This document shows, piece by piece, positions 1 through 7,010 of a stretch of 64,000 bases of DNA. Under the pieces are notes generated by a model that saw only the letters and a program-made list of their open reading frames with translations, was not told where the DNA came from and did no database searches. How positions within the stretch are numbered: the stretch's first letter is position 1; the number at the start of each line of letters is the position of its first letter. The DNA lies in NCBI RefSeq assembly GCF_020715685.1, contig NZ_CP085840.1, positions 3,410,001 to 3,474,000 of the forward strand, read 5' to 3'. This DNA is from Dermatobacter hominis (GTDB lineage: Bacteria > Actinomycetota > Acidimicrobiia > Acidimicrobiales > Microtrichaceae). Both the position numbers and the translations under genes were made by a program.

Positions 1-408
1 GCGCTCGAGACGTCGCCCACCGACCAGCTGATGCTCGACGGGTTCGCGATCTGCACGCGCGAGGAGGAGGCGCGGGACCGCATCGGCGAGTCCCTCCGCG
101 GCCTCCTCGACCGGCTCGACGAGAGCATCCGCACGATGTCGGTCGTGCCCGGCAGCCCGATGGACGACGACTCCGGCGGCGTGGCCTACCTGATGGTCGC
201 GTTCATGAGCGGCGTGGCCGCGCTCCGCGCCGCGGGGTTGAGCGACCGGGCGCCGAACGACGTGGGCGAGGTCCTCGCCGGCTTCCTCCGCCAGCTCGGC
301 GCACAGGACCAGGGGCTGGTCGAGGGGGCGGGCACCGCCGGCGCGAGGGGTCGTGCAGCCCCCGAGGTGGGTCCCGGGCGCCCCGCGCTGCCCGATGGGC
401 CGGTCTGA
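1..408 (+). CDS. C-terminal part of a TetR-like regulator (partial)
   Basis: The reading frame is open from the first base of the window, so the N-terminus, including any helix-turn-helix, lies outside. What remains is about 135 residues, mostly amphipathic helix. A central stretch (YLMVAFMSGVAALRAAG) looks like the ligand-binding helix near the end of TetR-family proteins, followed by a helix ending in FLRQLGA. The last 30 residues are Gly/Pro/Ala-rich and probably disordered. A ParA-type ATPase gene follows 26 bases downstream with its own -10-like box, so the two need not share a transcript. The TetR assignment rests on helix pattern only and could be wrong, because the DNA-binding half is not visible. 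Confidence 0.5.
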   Translation, partial: ALETSPTDQLMLDGFAICTREEEARDRIGESLRGLLDRLDESIRTMSVVPGSPMDDDSGGVAYLMVAFMSGVAALRAAGLSDRAPNDVGEVLAGFLRQLGAQDQGLVEGAGTAGARGRAAPEVGPGRPALPDGPV

Positions 409-422
409 CCGCGCACCCGGAC

Positions 423-428
423 TACCGT
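423..428 (+). promoter_or_regulatory. -10-like box TACCGT for leaderless ParA-like gene
   Basis: TACCGT lies six bases before ATG 435. Transcription would start at or next to the A of the start codon, and no Shine-Dalgarno sequence is present. Confidence 0.5.
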
Positions 429-434
429 TGGCCC

Positions 435-1298
435 ATGGGGATCCTCGCCGTGGTCAACCAGAAGGGCGGCGTCGGCAAGACGACGGTCGCCCTCGGCCTC
501 GCCTCCGCGTCCATGATCCGTGGCCGACGCTCGCTCGTCGTCGACATGGACCCGCAGGCGAACGCCACCACGGGGTTGGGCGTGTTCGACGCCGCGACCA
601 CGACCGACGAGGTGCTGGCGCACGACGAGCCCGGCGCCGCTGCGGCGGCGGTGCGCCGGTCCGGCTGGGAGCCGCCCGTCGGCCACGCCCCCGATCTCGT
701 GCCCAGCTCGCCGCGGCTCGCGCAGCGCGAGCACCAGCTCGCGACCGACCCGATCGGCGCGCAGGATCGGCTCGAGGTCGCGCTCGCCGGCGTCGCCGAC
801 CGCTACGACGACGTGATCGTCGACTGCCCGCCGTCGCTCGGCCTGCTCACGGTCAACGCGCTGTTCGCCGCGGACCGCGTGCTGATCGTCGCCGAGCCGG
901 CGGCGTGGAGCCTGGACGGGGTCGAGCAGATCCTGCGCAACGTCCGGCGGATCGCGGAGCGCCAGCACGGTCGGCCCGAGGTCGCCGGCATCGTCGTGAA
1001 CCGCCTCGGCCGCACCCGTGACGCCGGGTACTGGTACCAGCAGCTGCAGGAGACCCACGGCGACCTGCTGCTCGACCCGCCGATCACCATGCGCGCCGCG
1101 CTCACCGAGGCGGCCGCGCAGTCCCAGCCGATCCACCTCCTCCGCCGCGACGGCGCCTCGGAGGCCGGCGACCAGTTCGCGGCGCTGTCCCGGGCGCTCG
1201 ACGGCGATCGATCCGCACCGGCGGTGGCGGACCTCCCGCAGCCCCACATCGACCTGTCGGCCGCCGTCGGGACCGCGGCTGCGCCGCTGGAGCACTGA
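435..1298 (+). CDS. ParA/MinD-family ATPase (orphan)
   Basis: This 287-residue protein starts with the deviant Walker A motif of ParA ATPases (VNQKGGVGKTT, residues about 7-17). It has a switch I/Walker A' region (VDMDPQANATT, about 36-46) and a Walker B-like segment (DDVIVDCPPSLGLLT, about 121-135). Family members form ATP-dependent dimers on DNA or membrane and position plasmids, chromosome origins or protein complexes. No parB gene or parS-like site is visible nearby, so this is probably an orphan positioning ATPase and not the chromosomal segregation ParA. Its stop overlaps the start of the next gene (ATGA), a Pro/Glu-rich protein with a C-terminal membrane anchor, which suggests the two are translated together and may be partners. 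Confidence 0.9.
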   Translation: MGILAVVNQKGGVGKTTVALGLASASMIRGRRSLVVDMDPQANATTGLGVFDAATTTDEVLAHDEPGAAAAAVRRSGWEPPVGHAPDLVPSSPRLAQREHQLATDPIGAQDRLEVALAGVADRYDDVIVDCPPSLGLLTVNALFAADRVLIVAEPAAWSLDGVEQILRNVRRIAERQHGRPEVAGIVVNRLGRTRDAGYWYQQLQETHGDLLLDPPITMRAALTEAAAQSQPIHLLRRDGASEAGDQFAALSRALDGDRSAPAVADLPQPHIDLSAAVGTAAAPLEH

Positions 1299-1897
1299 TG
1301 GCCGGTTACGACCCCAAGCGACCGCGCCCCACCGCCGACGGCGACGAGCCCGCGCCGGTCGAGGCCCTGCTCGACCCGGAGCCCGAGGCCCCGGCCGCAC
1401 CCGAGGCCTCGGCCGCACCCGAGACACGGCCCGACGCCGGACCGGCACCGACCGACGCAGCGCCCGCAGAGGGACCCGAGCCCGCCGAGGGACCGGGACC
1501 TGCGCCCGCCGACGAGCCGGAACCCGCGCCGACCGATGTCGTGCCCGTCGACGAGCCCGAGCCCGCCGACGAGCCTGCGCCGACCGACGTCGTCCCGGCC
1601 GACGAGCCCGAGCCCGCCGACGAGCCTGCGCCGACCGACGTCGTCCCGGCCGACGAGCCCGTGCCCGCCGACGAGGCCGAGCCCGCCGAGGCACCGGAGC
1701 CCGCGCGCGCCGCACCCGAGCCGGCCGACGGCGAGCGCCACCTGCGCGCCGTCCCCGCCGCGAGCACCTCCGACGTGCCCGTCGCCGAGCCGCCGGCCGA
1801 ACCGACGGCCAACCGGGCGGTCGCCCTGGTCGGCGCCGGGGTGGCCGCGCTCGTCGTCGTGCTGCTCCTCCTGCTGCTGCGCCGACGCCGTCGCTGA
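1298..1897 (+). CDS. Acidic Pro/Glu/Ala repeat protein with C-terminal membrane anchor
   Basis: I do not recognise a named family. The 199-residue product is low complexity for most of its length: Asp/Glu/Pro/Ala-rich, with a 17-residue unit (DEPEPADEPAPTDVVPA) repeated twice exactly and partially on both sides. Residues about 170-193 form one hydrophobic helix (AVALVGAGVAALVVVLLLLLL), followed by five arginines at the C-terminus. This fits a tail-anchored protein whose long acidic, disordered domain lies in the cytoplasm. The ATG overlaps the stop of the upstream ParA-like ATPase by one base, so it is probably translated with it. A membrane adaptor or recruiter for the ATPase is a reasonable inference, but not shown. 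Confidence 0.8.
   Translation: MAGYDPKRPRPTADGDEPAPVEALLDPEPEAPAAPEASAAPETRPDAGPAPTDAAPAEGPEPAEGPGPAPADEPEPAPTDVVPVDEPEPADEPAPTDVVPADEPEPADEPAPTDVVPADEPVPADEAEPAEAPEPARAAPEPADGERHLRAVPAASTSDVPVAEPPAEPTANRAVALVGAGVAALVVVLLLLLLRRRRR
1550..1651 (+). repeat. Two identical 51-bp tandem repeats inside the acidic protein gene
   Basis: Bases 1550-1600 and 1601-1651 are identical, each encoding the same 17 residues. Shorter diverged copies flank them (about 1511-1549 upstream and from 1652 downstream). The length is a multiple of three, so copy number can change without breaking the frame. Confidence 0.95.
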
Positions 1898-2113
1898 CCG
1901 CCACGCACCGCGGTCCGGCCACGGCGGCCGGCCCGCGCGCACCGACCGACGCGGAGGGTGGCGGTCGACGCTCGTTGCTGCGTCGGTTCAGTATCTCGGC
2001 GCGGGTGCCGATCGGATGACGTACGCCTTTCCGTCGTGACGTGCCGATGACAGACTGCGCGGCGTTCGTCACCGTTCCGACACGGACCGTGGCGTTGCAC
2101 ACCCCCCGATCCC

Positions 2114-3145
2114 ATGACCGACGCCGACCCCACCCCGCGACACGCACGCGCCGCCGCTGACGAGGTCCCCACCTCCGGGGCGCGCGCCGCGCGCAGCCGC
2201 CGGGCCGTCGCCGCCGTCATCGGCGCGATGTCCGTCGGCGCCCTCCTGGTGGGCGGTGCCGTGCCCGCAGGGTCGGTGCCCGGCGCCGATCCGGTGGTCG
2301 AGGCGCAGCGGGCGGTCGCCGCCGCGACCGCCGACCGCGAGCGCGCCGAGGTGCGGTTGGCCGAGGTCAGCGCCCGCCGGGCCCAGCTCGAGCGGCGGAC
2401 CGCCCAGCTCGCAGAGGACGACACGGCGTCCACCGTCCAACTCGCCGACGCCCGTCGTCGGGTGCGGGAGCTCGCCGTCGCGGCGTACATCGACGGCGGC
2501 CGGACCCAGCTCCTGCAGGCGTCGCTCGACCCCGAGGAGGCCGCGGTGGTGGCCTGGCGCGTCGGGATGGTCTCGGGCGGGGCGAGCCAGGTGACCGACG
2601 CCGTCGAGCGGTTCGAGGTCCTGCAGTCGGCGAACGATCCCGAGCAGCAGGCCGTGGCCGCCGAGCTCGACCAGCTCCGCGCCGAGGAGGCCGAGGCCCG
2701 CAGCGACGTCGTGCAGACGTCCGCCCTCGAGCGCGATGCGGGCTCGGCGCTCGACGCCGCCGTCGCCCGCCGCAAGCAGGCCACCGCTGCGGCTCGGGCC
2801 GCGAGCGCGACGGCCGTCGCCAAGACCGCCCCGGCTGCGCGCTCGAAGGCGCCGTCGAGCTCGAGCGCCGCCGGCCTCGGCGTCTCGGTGCCGGGGGGCG
2901 GCCCGACCGCCGAGGAGGCCGCCTTCCTCGCCAAGGTCCGCCAGTGCGAGTCCGGCGGTGACTACACGGCCGTCAGCTCCACCGGCCGCTACCGCGGCGC
3001 GTACCAGTTCAGCGTCGAGACGTGGCGCGGCGTGGGTGGCAGCGGCGACCCGGCCGCCGCCCCGCCCGCCGAGCAGGACGCCCGGGCGCTGGCGTTGCTG
3101 CGGCTCCAGGGCAAGCGGGCGTGGCCCGTCTGCGGCCGTCGCTGA
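2114..3145 (+). CDS. Secreted coiled-coil protein with Rpf-like transglycosylase domain
   Basis: This 343-residue protein has an Arg-rich N-terminus, a hydrophobic segment at about 33-52 (signal peptide or anchor) and a long Ala/Glu/Arg coiled coil from about 60 to 235. A Ser/Ala-rich linker leads to a C-terminal domain of about 75 residues (from FLAKVRQCESGGDY). That domain matches the transglycosylase-like fold of resuscitation-promoting factors: the CESGG motif carries the expected catalytic Glu, YRGAYQFSVETW follows, and a final WPVC can pair its Cys with that of CESGG. It probably cleaves peptidoglycan during growth or separation. The coiled coil resembles the regulatory arms of FtsX-dependent NlpC/P60 hydrolases, so external control of the enzyme is possible. 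Upstream transcription signals are unclear; no c-di-AMP riboswitch is visible. Confidence 0.85.
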   Translation: MTDADPTPRHARAAADEVPTSGARAARSRRAVAAVIGAMSVGALLVGGAVPAGSVPGADPVVEAQRAVAAATADRERAEVRLAEVSARRAQLERRTAQLAEDDTASTVQLADARRRVRELAVAAYIDGGRTQLLQASLDPEEAAVVAWRVGMVSGGASQVTDAVERFEVLQSANDPEQQAVAAELDQLRAEEAEARSDVVQTSALERDAGSALDAAVARRKQATAAARAASATAVAKTAPAARSKAPSSSSAAGLGVSVPGGGPTAEEAAFLAKVRQCESGGDYTAVSSTGRYRGAYQFSVETWRGVGGSGDPAAAPPAEQDARALALLRLQGKRAWPVCGRR

Positions 3146-3218
3146 CGGGGCCGACGGCACCCCGTCCGAGCCGTCCGTCCGGGCGGGCGGCGTTTTCCCG
3201 CCGGGGCCGTCGGTTGGC

Positions 3219-3224
3219 TATGGT
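3219..3224 (+). promoter_or_regulatory. -10-like box TATGGT upstream of lipoprotein gene
   Basis: TATGGT is the closest match to TATAAT in the gap before the lipoprotein gene. It lies 10 bases before ATG 3235, which opens a nine-codon ORF whose stop overlaps the lipoprotein start. Confidence 0.45.
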
Positions 3225-3234
3225 CGCCCGCGGT

Positions 3235-3264
3235 ATGACCGGCCGAGACAGAGGAACGCTGTGA
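3235..3264 (+). CDS. Possible nine-residue leader peptide (MTGRDRGTL)
   Basis: ATG 3235 lies 10 bases after a -10-like box. It opens a nine-codon ORF ending in TGA at 3262-3264, which shares bases with the GTG start of the downstream lipoprotein gene (GTGA). A GAGGAA sequence inside the ORF could serve as the ribosome site for the main gene. The peptide is probably important, if at all, for coupling and not as a product. A chance ORF cannot be excluded. Confidence 0.3.
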   Translation: MTGRDRGTL

Positions 3265-5459
3265 CCGTCCGACTCCGCCTCACCGCCCTGCTGGCCGCCC
3301 TCGCGGTGGTCGCCGTCGGGTGCCAGCACGCCGAGACGCCGAAGCCGGCGTTCAGCGGCGACCTCGACAAGGGCAACCCGACCACGACGGTCCCCGCGGC
3401 CCTGCAGATCTCGACCGACACGCCCACCCCGACGCCGCTGTCGCCCGAGCGCCAGGCACGGCTCGACGCCGCCCTCGCCCAGATCCCGCAGGGCTGCGAG
3501 GTGCTGAGCGACAAGAACTGCCTGCTGCCGTTCCCGAGCGACTTCCACACCCGGACCGACGACGCGACCGGCACCCACAAGCGGATCAACCTGCCCGCCG
3601 GCCAGCTGCCGAACATCCAGGGCGTCACGCTCGACCCGACGGCGTGGAACCAGAACGACGGGTGGAGCCCGTCGACGCCGATCCTCGCCTACGTGCCGGG
3701 CCTCGACCCGTCGAAGACGGCGCTGCCCTCCGAGGGCGACATCGAGTTCTCGACGACGGAGCAGTCGGCGACCTCGATCGTCGACCTCACCACCGGCCAG
3801 CTCGTGCCGCACTGGGCCGAGATGGACTCCCGGGCCACGAGCGACGCCGACCGCCTGCTCATCCTCCGCCCCGCCGCCTCGCTGATCGAGACCCACCAGT
3901 TCGCGGTGGCCTTCCGCAACCTGATCGGAGCCGACGGCGCCCCGATCGCGGCGCCGATCACCTTCCAGGCGATCCGGGACAACAACGCCACCGGCGACCC
4001 CCGCATCGAGGAGCGCCAGCGCGAGTTCAACGTCGCGTTCCCGAAGATGGCCGCCGCCGGCGTCGCCCGCCAGGGCCTGTACCTCGCGTGGACCTTCACC
4101 GTCGCGTCGCCCGAGTCGCTCGCCGGCCGGGTCCTGTCGATGCGCGACGACGCCTTCGGCAAGATCGCCGGCATCGCCCCGACGTACAAGGTCGACGAGG
4201 TGCAGACCTCTGACCTCGACGAGGGCATCGGCAAGGTCGTCCGTGGCACGTTCGAGGTGCCGCTGTACCTCGACGGTGGCGGCGCCCCCGGGTCGCGCAT
4301 GACGTACAGCCCGCTGAACGGCCAGCCGATCTCGAACGGCGTGTACACCGCCAACTTCACGTGCTCGCTGCCCGAGAAGGGGCTCGAGAACGGTGAGGCG
4401 ATCCCGGTCGTCTACGGCCACGGGCTCCTCGGCTCGGCCGACGAGGCCGCGAGCTCGCAGGTCCAGCACACCGCCGCGACCAACAACGCCGTCTACTGCG
4501 CGACCGACACGATCGGCATGGCCGAGGCCGACGTCGCCAACGCCGCCGCAGCCCTGAGCGACATCAACAAGTTCCCGTCCATCCCCGACCGCCTGCAGCA
4601 GGGGATGCTCAACACGATGTTCCTCGCCCGGCTGCTCACCAACCAGGCGGGCCTGGGAGCGGCGCCCGAGTTCCAGACGAGCGCCGGCGCCAACATGCTG
4701 AACAACGCCGAGGCGTACTACGACGGCAACAGCCAGGGTGCGATCGTCGGCGGTGCGGTCACCGCGGTGTCCACCGAGTGGACCAAGGCCGTGCTCGGCG
4801 TCGGCGGCATGAACTACTCGACGCTGCTCAACCGGAGCGTCGACTTCGACGAGTACTTCGCGATCATGCGGGGCGCCTACCCGAACGCCCTCGAGCAGCA
4901 GATCATCTTCGGCGTGCTGCAGATGCTGTGGGACCGGGGCGAGACCTCGGGCTACGTCCAGCACCTGACCGACCGGGCCTACGACCGCACCCCCAAGCAC
5001 GAGGTGCTGATGACGGTGGCGTTCGGCGACCACCAGGTGGCGACGATCACCGCCGACAACATCGCTCGGACGCTGCGCCTGCCGATCTACCAGCCGACGC
5101 TGCCCGACGACGTCGAGCCGATGCTCGGCGTGGCGACGCCGCAGACGGACTTCTTCTACAACCTGGACCCGATCCGGAAGTTCCCGCTCGAGGGCTCGGC
5201 GCTCTACTACTGGTACGACGGCACGCTGGCGCCGCCGCTCGGCAACATCACGCCGATCATGAGCGCCGCCTACCAGGCGCAGTGCCAGGGCGCCGCGGCC
5301 GAGACCGACGTCAAGTGCGAGGACCCGCACGAGATGCCGCGCCGCCAGCCCGAGGTGATCGCCCAGAAGAAGGCGTTCTTCCAGCCCGACGGCACGATCA
5401 CCAACGTCTGCAAGGACGAGCCCTGCGTGGGCAAGCCCCGCAGCGACTTCGACTACTGA
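3261..5459 (+). CDS. Lipoprotein with alpha/beta-hydrolase-like catalytic core
   Basis: I start this 732-residue protein at GTG 3261, because it gives a clean lipoprotein signal: a short basic start, a hydrophobic core (LTALLAALAVVAV) and a lipobox ending in GC, so it should be anchored outside the membrane. The mature part begins with a Thr/Pro-rich linker. Further on are an oxyanion-type YGHGLLG segment, a nucleophile elbow GNSQG with Ser about 491, and GDHQ with His about 591, a plausible catalytic set of an esterase or lipase-like alpha/beta hydrolase. Family and substrate are unknown to me. Several Cys pairs fit an exported, disulfide-bonded protein. The gene may be coupled to a nine-codon leader ORF, and a strong hairpin follows it. 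Confidence 0.75.
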   Translation: MTVRLRLTALLAALAVVAVGCQHAETPKPAFSGDLDKGNPTTTVPAALQISTDTPTPTPLSPERQARLDAALAQIPQGCEVLSDKNCLLPFPSDFHTRTDDATGTHKRINLPAGQLPNIQGVTLDPTAWNQNDGWSPSTPILAYVPGLDPSKTALPSEGDIEFSTTEQSATSIVDLTTGQLVPHWAEMDSRATSDADRLLILRPAASLIETHQFAVAFRNLIGADGAPIAAPITFQAIRDNNATGDPRIEERQREFNVAFPKMAAAGVARQGLYLAWTFTVASPESLAGRVLSMRDDAFGKIAGIAPTYKVDEVQTSDLDEGIGKVVRGTFEVPLYLDGGGAPGSRMTYSPLNGQPISNGVYTANFTCSLPEKGLENGEAIPVVYGHGLLGSADEAASSQVQHTAATNNAVYCATDTIGMAEADVANAAAALSDINKFPSIPDRLQQGMLNTMFLARLLTNQAGLGAAPEFQTSAGANMLNNAEAYYDGNSQGAIVGGAVTAVSTEWTKAVLGVGGMNYSTLLNRSVDFDEYFAIMRGAYPNALEQQIIFGVLQMLWDRGETSGYVQHLTDRAYDRTPKHEVLMTVAFGDHQVATITADNIARTLRLPIYQPTLPDDVEPMLGVATPQTDFFYNLDPIRKFPLEGSALYYWYDGTLAPPLGNITPIMSAAYQAQCQGAAAETDVKCEDPHEMPRRQPEVIAQKKAFFQPDGTITNVCKDEPCVGKPRSDFDY

Positions 5460-5471
5460 CCACCCGACGGC

Positions 5472-5495
5472 GGACCGGGCCGAGCGCCCCGGTCC
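5472..5495. terminator. Hairpin after the lipoprotein gene
   Basis: An 8-bp stem (GGACCGGG at 5472-5479 with CCCGGTCC at 5488-5495) directly follows the lipoprotein gene. It may work together with the larger hairpin at 5507-5538. Confidence 0.45.
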
Positions 5496-5506
5496 ACCCT
5501 CGACGC

Positions 5507-5538
5507 GACGACGCCGGCGGTCACCCGCCGGCGTCGTC
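5507..5538. terminator. Bidirectional terminator hairpin between convergent genes
   Basis: A perfect 14-bp stem (GACGACGCCGGCGG with its complement) closes a TCAC tetraloop between the converging lipoprotein and crotonase genes. There is no T-tract, as is usual in high-GC actinobacteria. Confidence 0.75.
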
Positions 5539-5564
5539 CGCGTCCGGGGCCCGTCGGGCCGTCG

Positions 5565-6290
5565 TCAGGCGCTGACGTCGAAGAGCTTCAGGTCCTCGGC
5601 GAGCTCGGCGGAGAGCCGCTCGGCGACGTGGCCACGCACCGTCCGGCGGGTGGTGCGGAACGGGCCGGCGTGCAGCCGGCTGCCGAGCTCGGCGGCCGTG
5701 GCGATCGCACGGTCTCGAACCTCGTCGGCGGGGACGACCTCGTCGAGGAACCCTGCGGCCCGGGCCTCGTCGGGGCTGTGGACCTTCGCGAGCTGGATGG
5801 CAGCGGTGAAGGCCGGCAGTGCCAGTCGGTCCTGGCAGATGCCGACGGCGAAGCCGGGCACCGGCATGCCGATCGCCACCTCGTTGAGGCCGATCTTGAA
5901 CGGGCCGTCGGCGCCGATGCGCACGTCGGCGCAGCACAGGAGGATGGCGCCCATGGCCAGCGCGTGGCCGGTGGCGGCGAAGACGACCGGCTTGGGGAAC
6001 ATGTAGAAGCGCAGGCCGAGCTCGGCGCCGCGGCCGAGCATGTCCCGTGCGCCCTCGGGGCCCGAGGTCATCACCGACAGGTCGAAGCCCGCCGAGAACC
6101 TGCCCTCGCGGCCCACCAGGACCACGGCGGTGACGTCGTCCTGCTCGGCCCGGTCGAGCGCGGCGTCGAGCCCCGCCAGCACGTCGAAGCCGAGGGCGTT
6201 GGCCTTGCCGTCGTCGAGGTCGATGACGGCGACGCCGTCGGTGACGGTGACCGTCACCGGTCCTGCGTCGGTCGTGTTCGTGTCGTCCAT
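5565..6290 (-). CDS. Enoyl-CoA hydratase/isomerase (crotonase) family protein
   Basis: This 241-residue protein has the crotonase fold. GRFSAGFDLSVM matches the first CoA-binding/oxyanion segment, and AATGHALAMGAILLCCADVRI matches the second oxyanion loop and following helix. The length is near the family norm of about 255. The usual catalytic Glu pair of true hydratases is not obvious: IGLNEVAIGM has the Glu in NEV, typical of members acting on diverse acyl-CoA thioesters. ATG 6290 was chosen because it lies eight bases after a -10-like TAGCGT on the minus strand and longer starts add only low-complexity residues. No acyl-CoA gene is adjacent, so the substrate is open. Confidence 0.85.
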   Translation of the reverse strand: MDDTNTTDAGPVTVTVTDGVAVIDLDDGKANALGFDVLAGLDAALDRAEQDDVTAVVLVGREGRFSAGFDLSVMTSGPEGARDMLGRGAELGLRFYMFPKPVVFAATGHALAMGAILLCCADVRIGADGPFKIGLNEVAIGMPVPGFAVGICQDRLALPAFTAAIQLAKVHSPDEARAAGFLDEVVPADEVRDRAIATAAELGSRLHAGPFRTTRRTVRGHVAERLSAELAEDLKLFDVSA

Positions 6291-6298
6291 GGCGCGGC

Positions 6299-6304
6299 AC
6301 GCTA
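6299..6304 (-). promoter_or_regulatory. -10-like box TAGCGT for leaderless crotonase gene
   Basis: On the minus strand TAGCGT is followed by eight bases and then ATG 6290, with no Shine-Dalgarno sequence. Confidence 0.45.
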
Positions 6305-6460
6305 GTGCCGCCGGGGCGGGCGGCGTCCCAGCTCGGGTGGTCCGACGACGGCTCGGCCGGCGCGCCGGGACGTCGCGAGGCGTCGGTAGGCTGGGCCGGC
6401 ACGACGGCGGGGCGCGACGCGTGCAGCAGTCGTGCCGCCCGCCCCGGAACGGAGGCACCG

Positions 6461-6943
6461 ATGGGATTCCTGGACAAGGCGAAGGGCCTGGCCGACCAGG
6501 CCATGGCGAAGGCCGATCAGGCGATGGCGGGCGGGCCGACGTCCAAGGACGCCGATCCGTACTTCCGCGACCTCGGCGTGCTGGCCTACCTCGAGGCGAC
6601 GGGCCGCCCGCCCGCCGACGCGGACCGCCTCCGCCAGGAGGCCATCACCGCGATCCAGGGCCTCGAGGGCCAGACGGCCCTGAACTTCGCGATGTCCTCG
6701 GCCGCACCGCCGCCCCCGGGCGCCGCGGCGTCGGCACCCCCGCCGCCGGGTGCGACCGCGTCGGCGCCCCCGCCTCCCGGCGCCGCCGCGGCCCCGCCGC
6801 CGCCTCCGGGTGCCGCCGCGGCTCCGCCGCCGCCCGCCGCTCCCGAGGCCCCGGCCGCGGCACCCGAGCAGGAGCCGTCGGCCCCGGCCGCACCGCCGCC
6901 CCCCGGCTCGGTGCCGCCGCCCCCGCCGCCCACCAGCTTCTGA
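6461..6943 (+). CDS. Small protein with conserved N-terminus and polyproline tail
   Basis: ATG 6461 follows a GGAGG ribosome site. The 160-residue product has an amphipathic N-terminal part of about 80 residues (GFLDKAKGLADQAMAKADQAM, then a small helical domain with YFRDLGVLAYLEATGR). The second half is a Pro/Ala tail with several APPPPGAAA-type units and two long proline runs. The helical half resembles short uncharacterised actinobacterial proteins, but I cannot name it. Proline runs this long would make translation depend on elongation factor P. There is no signal peptide or membrane segment, so it is probably cytoplasmic. A -10-like TAGGCT at 6387-6392 could start its transcript. Confidence 0.8.
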   Translation: MGFLDKAKGLADQAMAKADQAMAGGPTSKDADPYFRDLGVLAYLEATGRPPADADRLRQEAITAIQGLEGQTALNFAMSSAAPPPPGAAASAPPPPGATASAPPPPGAAAAPPPPPGAAAAPPPPAAPEAPAAAPEQEPSAPAAPPPPGSVPPPPPPTSF

Positions 6944-7010
6944 GGTCCCGACGGGCCGACCCACTGCTTGGGTCTGGCGCCTCGTCGATCCGCTCCGGTA
7001 GGAACGCCGG

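Noticed and set aside
435-1298. Chromosomal parA of the segregation locus
   Set aside because: No parB, parS-like palindrome, rsmG, rnpA or other origin-region gene is nearby.
2040-2113. Cyclic-di-AMP riboswitch before the Rpf-like gene
   Set aside because: Such riboswitches often precede rpf genes, but I find none of the conserved GGGGAACC-type core in this gap.
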